Assembly: GCA_013003715.1 (NCBI GenBank) | Contig: JABDIN010000062.1 | Span: 1 to 62,923, forward strand | Origin: Desulfobacteraceae bacterium | GTDB lineage: Bacteria > Desulfobacterota > Desulfobacteria > Desulfobacterales > Desulfosarcinaceae | Reading direction: 5' to 3' | Length of the DNA stretch: 62,923 nt | Shown: positions 62,624 through 62,923 of the stretch, one piece after another | Layout of the letters: each line of letters opens with the position of its first letter | How positions within the stretch are numbered: position 1 is the first letter of the stretch | Translations under genes and position numbers: made by a program | The notes under the pieces: generated by a model | What the model saw: the letters and a program-made list of their open reading frames with translations, nothing else | Databases searched by the model: none | Told to the model about the DNA's origin: nothing

Positions 62624-62923
62624 GATCTGTCCGAACGCCGGTGATATCCACGGAGATCTTGTTCCGCCGGCCACCGAAGCGTGAACCTCGCCCCTCCGAG
62701 ATCCGAGGACGATACCTCCGCCCGGCCGCCATGCCAATGCACAATCCGGCGGACAATGGCCAATCCCAGGCCATACCCCCCGGAGTTCTGTTTCCTGCTG
62801 GTGTCCAGACGGACAAAGGGTTCAAACACAGCGGAACGATCCTTGACCGGTATGCCGGGACCGTCATCATCCACGTGGATCACACACTCCGCCCCCTCCT
62901 GGCACAGGGAGACCGCCACACGG
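62620..62923 (-). CDS. Sensor histidine kinase, C-terminal part (cut by the window edge)
   Basis: About 100 residues of a HATPase domain with intact G1 (VIHVDDDGPGIPVKD), F box (VFEPFVRLDTSRKQ) and G2 (GGYGLGLAIVRRIVHWHGG) motifs. The beginning, including the histidine, lies beyond the right end. It is directly upstream of and overlaps the degenerate kinase, in the same direction, suggesting the two sensor proteins are made together. A response regulator, if present, should lie further right. Confidence 0.88.
   Translation of the reverse strand, partial: RVAVSLCQEGAECVIHVDDDGPGIPVKDRSAVFEPFVRLDTSRKQNSGGYGLGLAIVRRIVHWHGGRAEVSSSDLGGARFTLRWPAEQDLRGYHRRSDRS

Noticed and set aside
1-62923. CRISPR arrays, tRNA or rRNA genes, insertion sequences
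   Set aside because: Reading both strands I saw no regularly spaced repeats, cloverleaf-like tRNA ends, rRNA segments or transposase genes; a dedicated tRNA/ncRNA scan could not be run.

Overview
The window reads as a Gram-negative chromosome, most likely from a sulfate-reducing Desulfobacterota (Desulfosarcina-like). That assignment is an inference from gene content (CISM-type redox subunits, branched-chain amino-acid ABC operon, sigma-54 control, RND/TolC exporter, frequent TTG/GTG starts). No rRNA or other taxonomic marker is present.

Bases 1-1355 hold the end of a membrane redox complex: a truncated 4Fe-4S subunit and an NrfD/DmsC-like anchor. The anchor is joined by an ATGA overlap to the first glycosyltransferase of a large surface-polysaccharide locus (about 1.35-29.7 kb). 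That locus carries six glycosyltransferases, a Wzy/O-antigen-ligase-like membrane protein, six mutually divergent sulfotransferases, two left-handed beta-helix acyltransferases and two GNAT/FemAB-type acyltransferases. It also has an asparagine-synthase-like amidotransferase lacking its glutaminase cysteine, a DUF3473-type polysaccharide deacetylase, and three large exported proteins (a parallel beta-helix protein, a BNR-type propeller protein, and a protein with three copies of a carbohydrate-binding-like module plus two PKD-like domains). The simplest reading is synthesis, tailoring and extracellular handling of a multiply sulfated, acylated and amidated exopolysaccharide. Initiation and export genes (priming transferase, flippase or Wza/Wzc) and any exosortase are not in the window. 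Composition in this part, especially 7.2-10.8 kb, is visibly richer in A+T than the right half.

Bases 29.8-35.4 kb carry a small exported protein broken by a one-base frameshift, then a tightly overlapped signalling operon: PAS histidine kinase, NtrC-type sigma-54 activator and a periplasmic solute-binding protein. A near-consensus -24/-12 promoter (35633-35647) lies just downstream and probably fires the five-gene branched-chain amino-acid (Liv-type) ABC operon at 36.2-41.9 kb, which ends in a strong terminator.

Bases 42-45.1 kb hold an unrecognised conserved-looking protein, a 98-residue protein behind another sigma-54-like promoter, and an HD-GYP c-di-GMP phosphodiesterase. Bases 45.5-52.7 kb carry a tripartite RND efflux system followed by a GNAT acetyltransferase and trmB. 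Bases 52.8-54.7 kb encode a LytS/LytR-type two-component pair. Bases 55.1-61.2 kb encode a complete oligopeptide/dipeptide ABC importer. On the minus strand at the right end lie two tandem sensor kinases: the one cut by the window edge has an intact ATPase domain, and the complete one has lost every ATP-binding signature.
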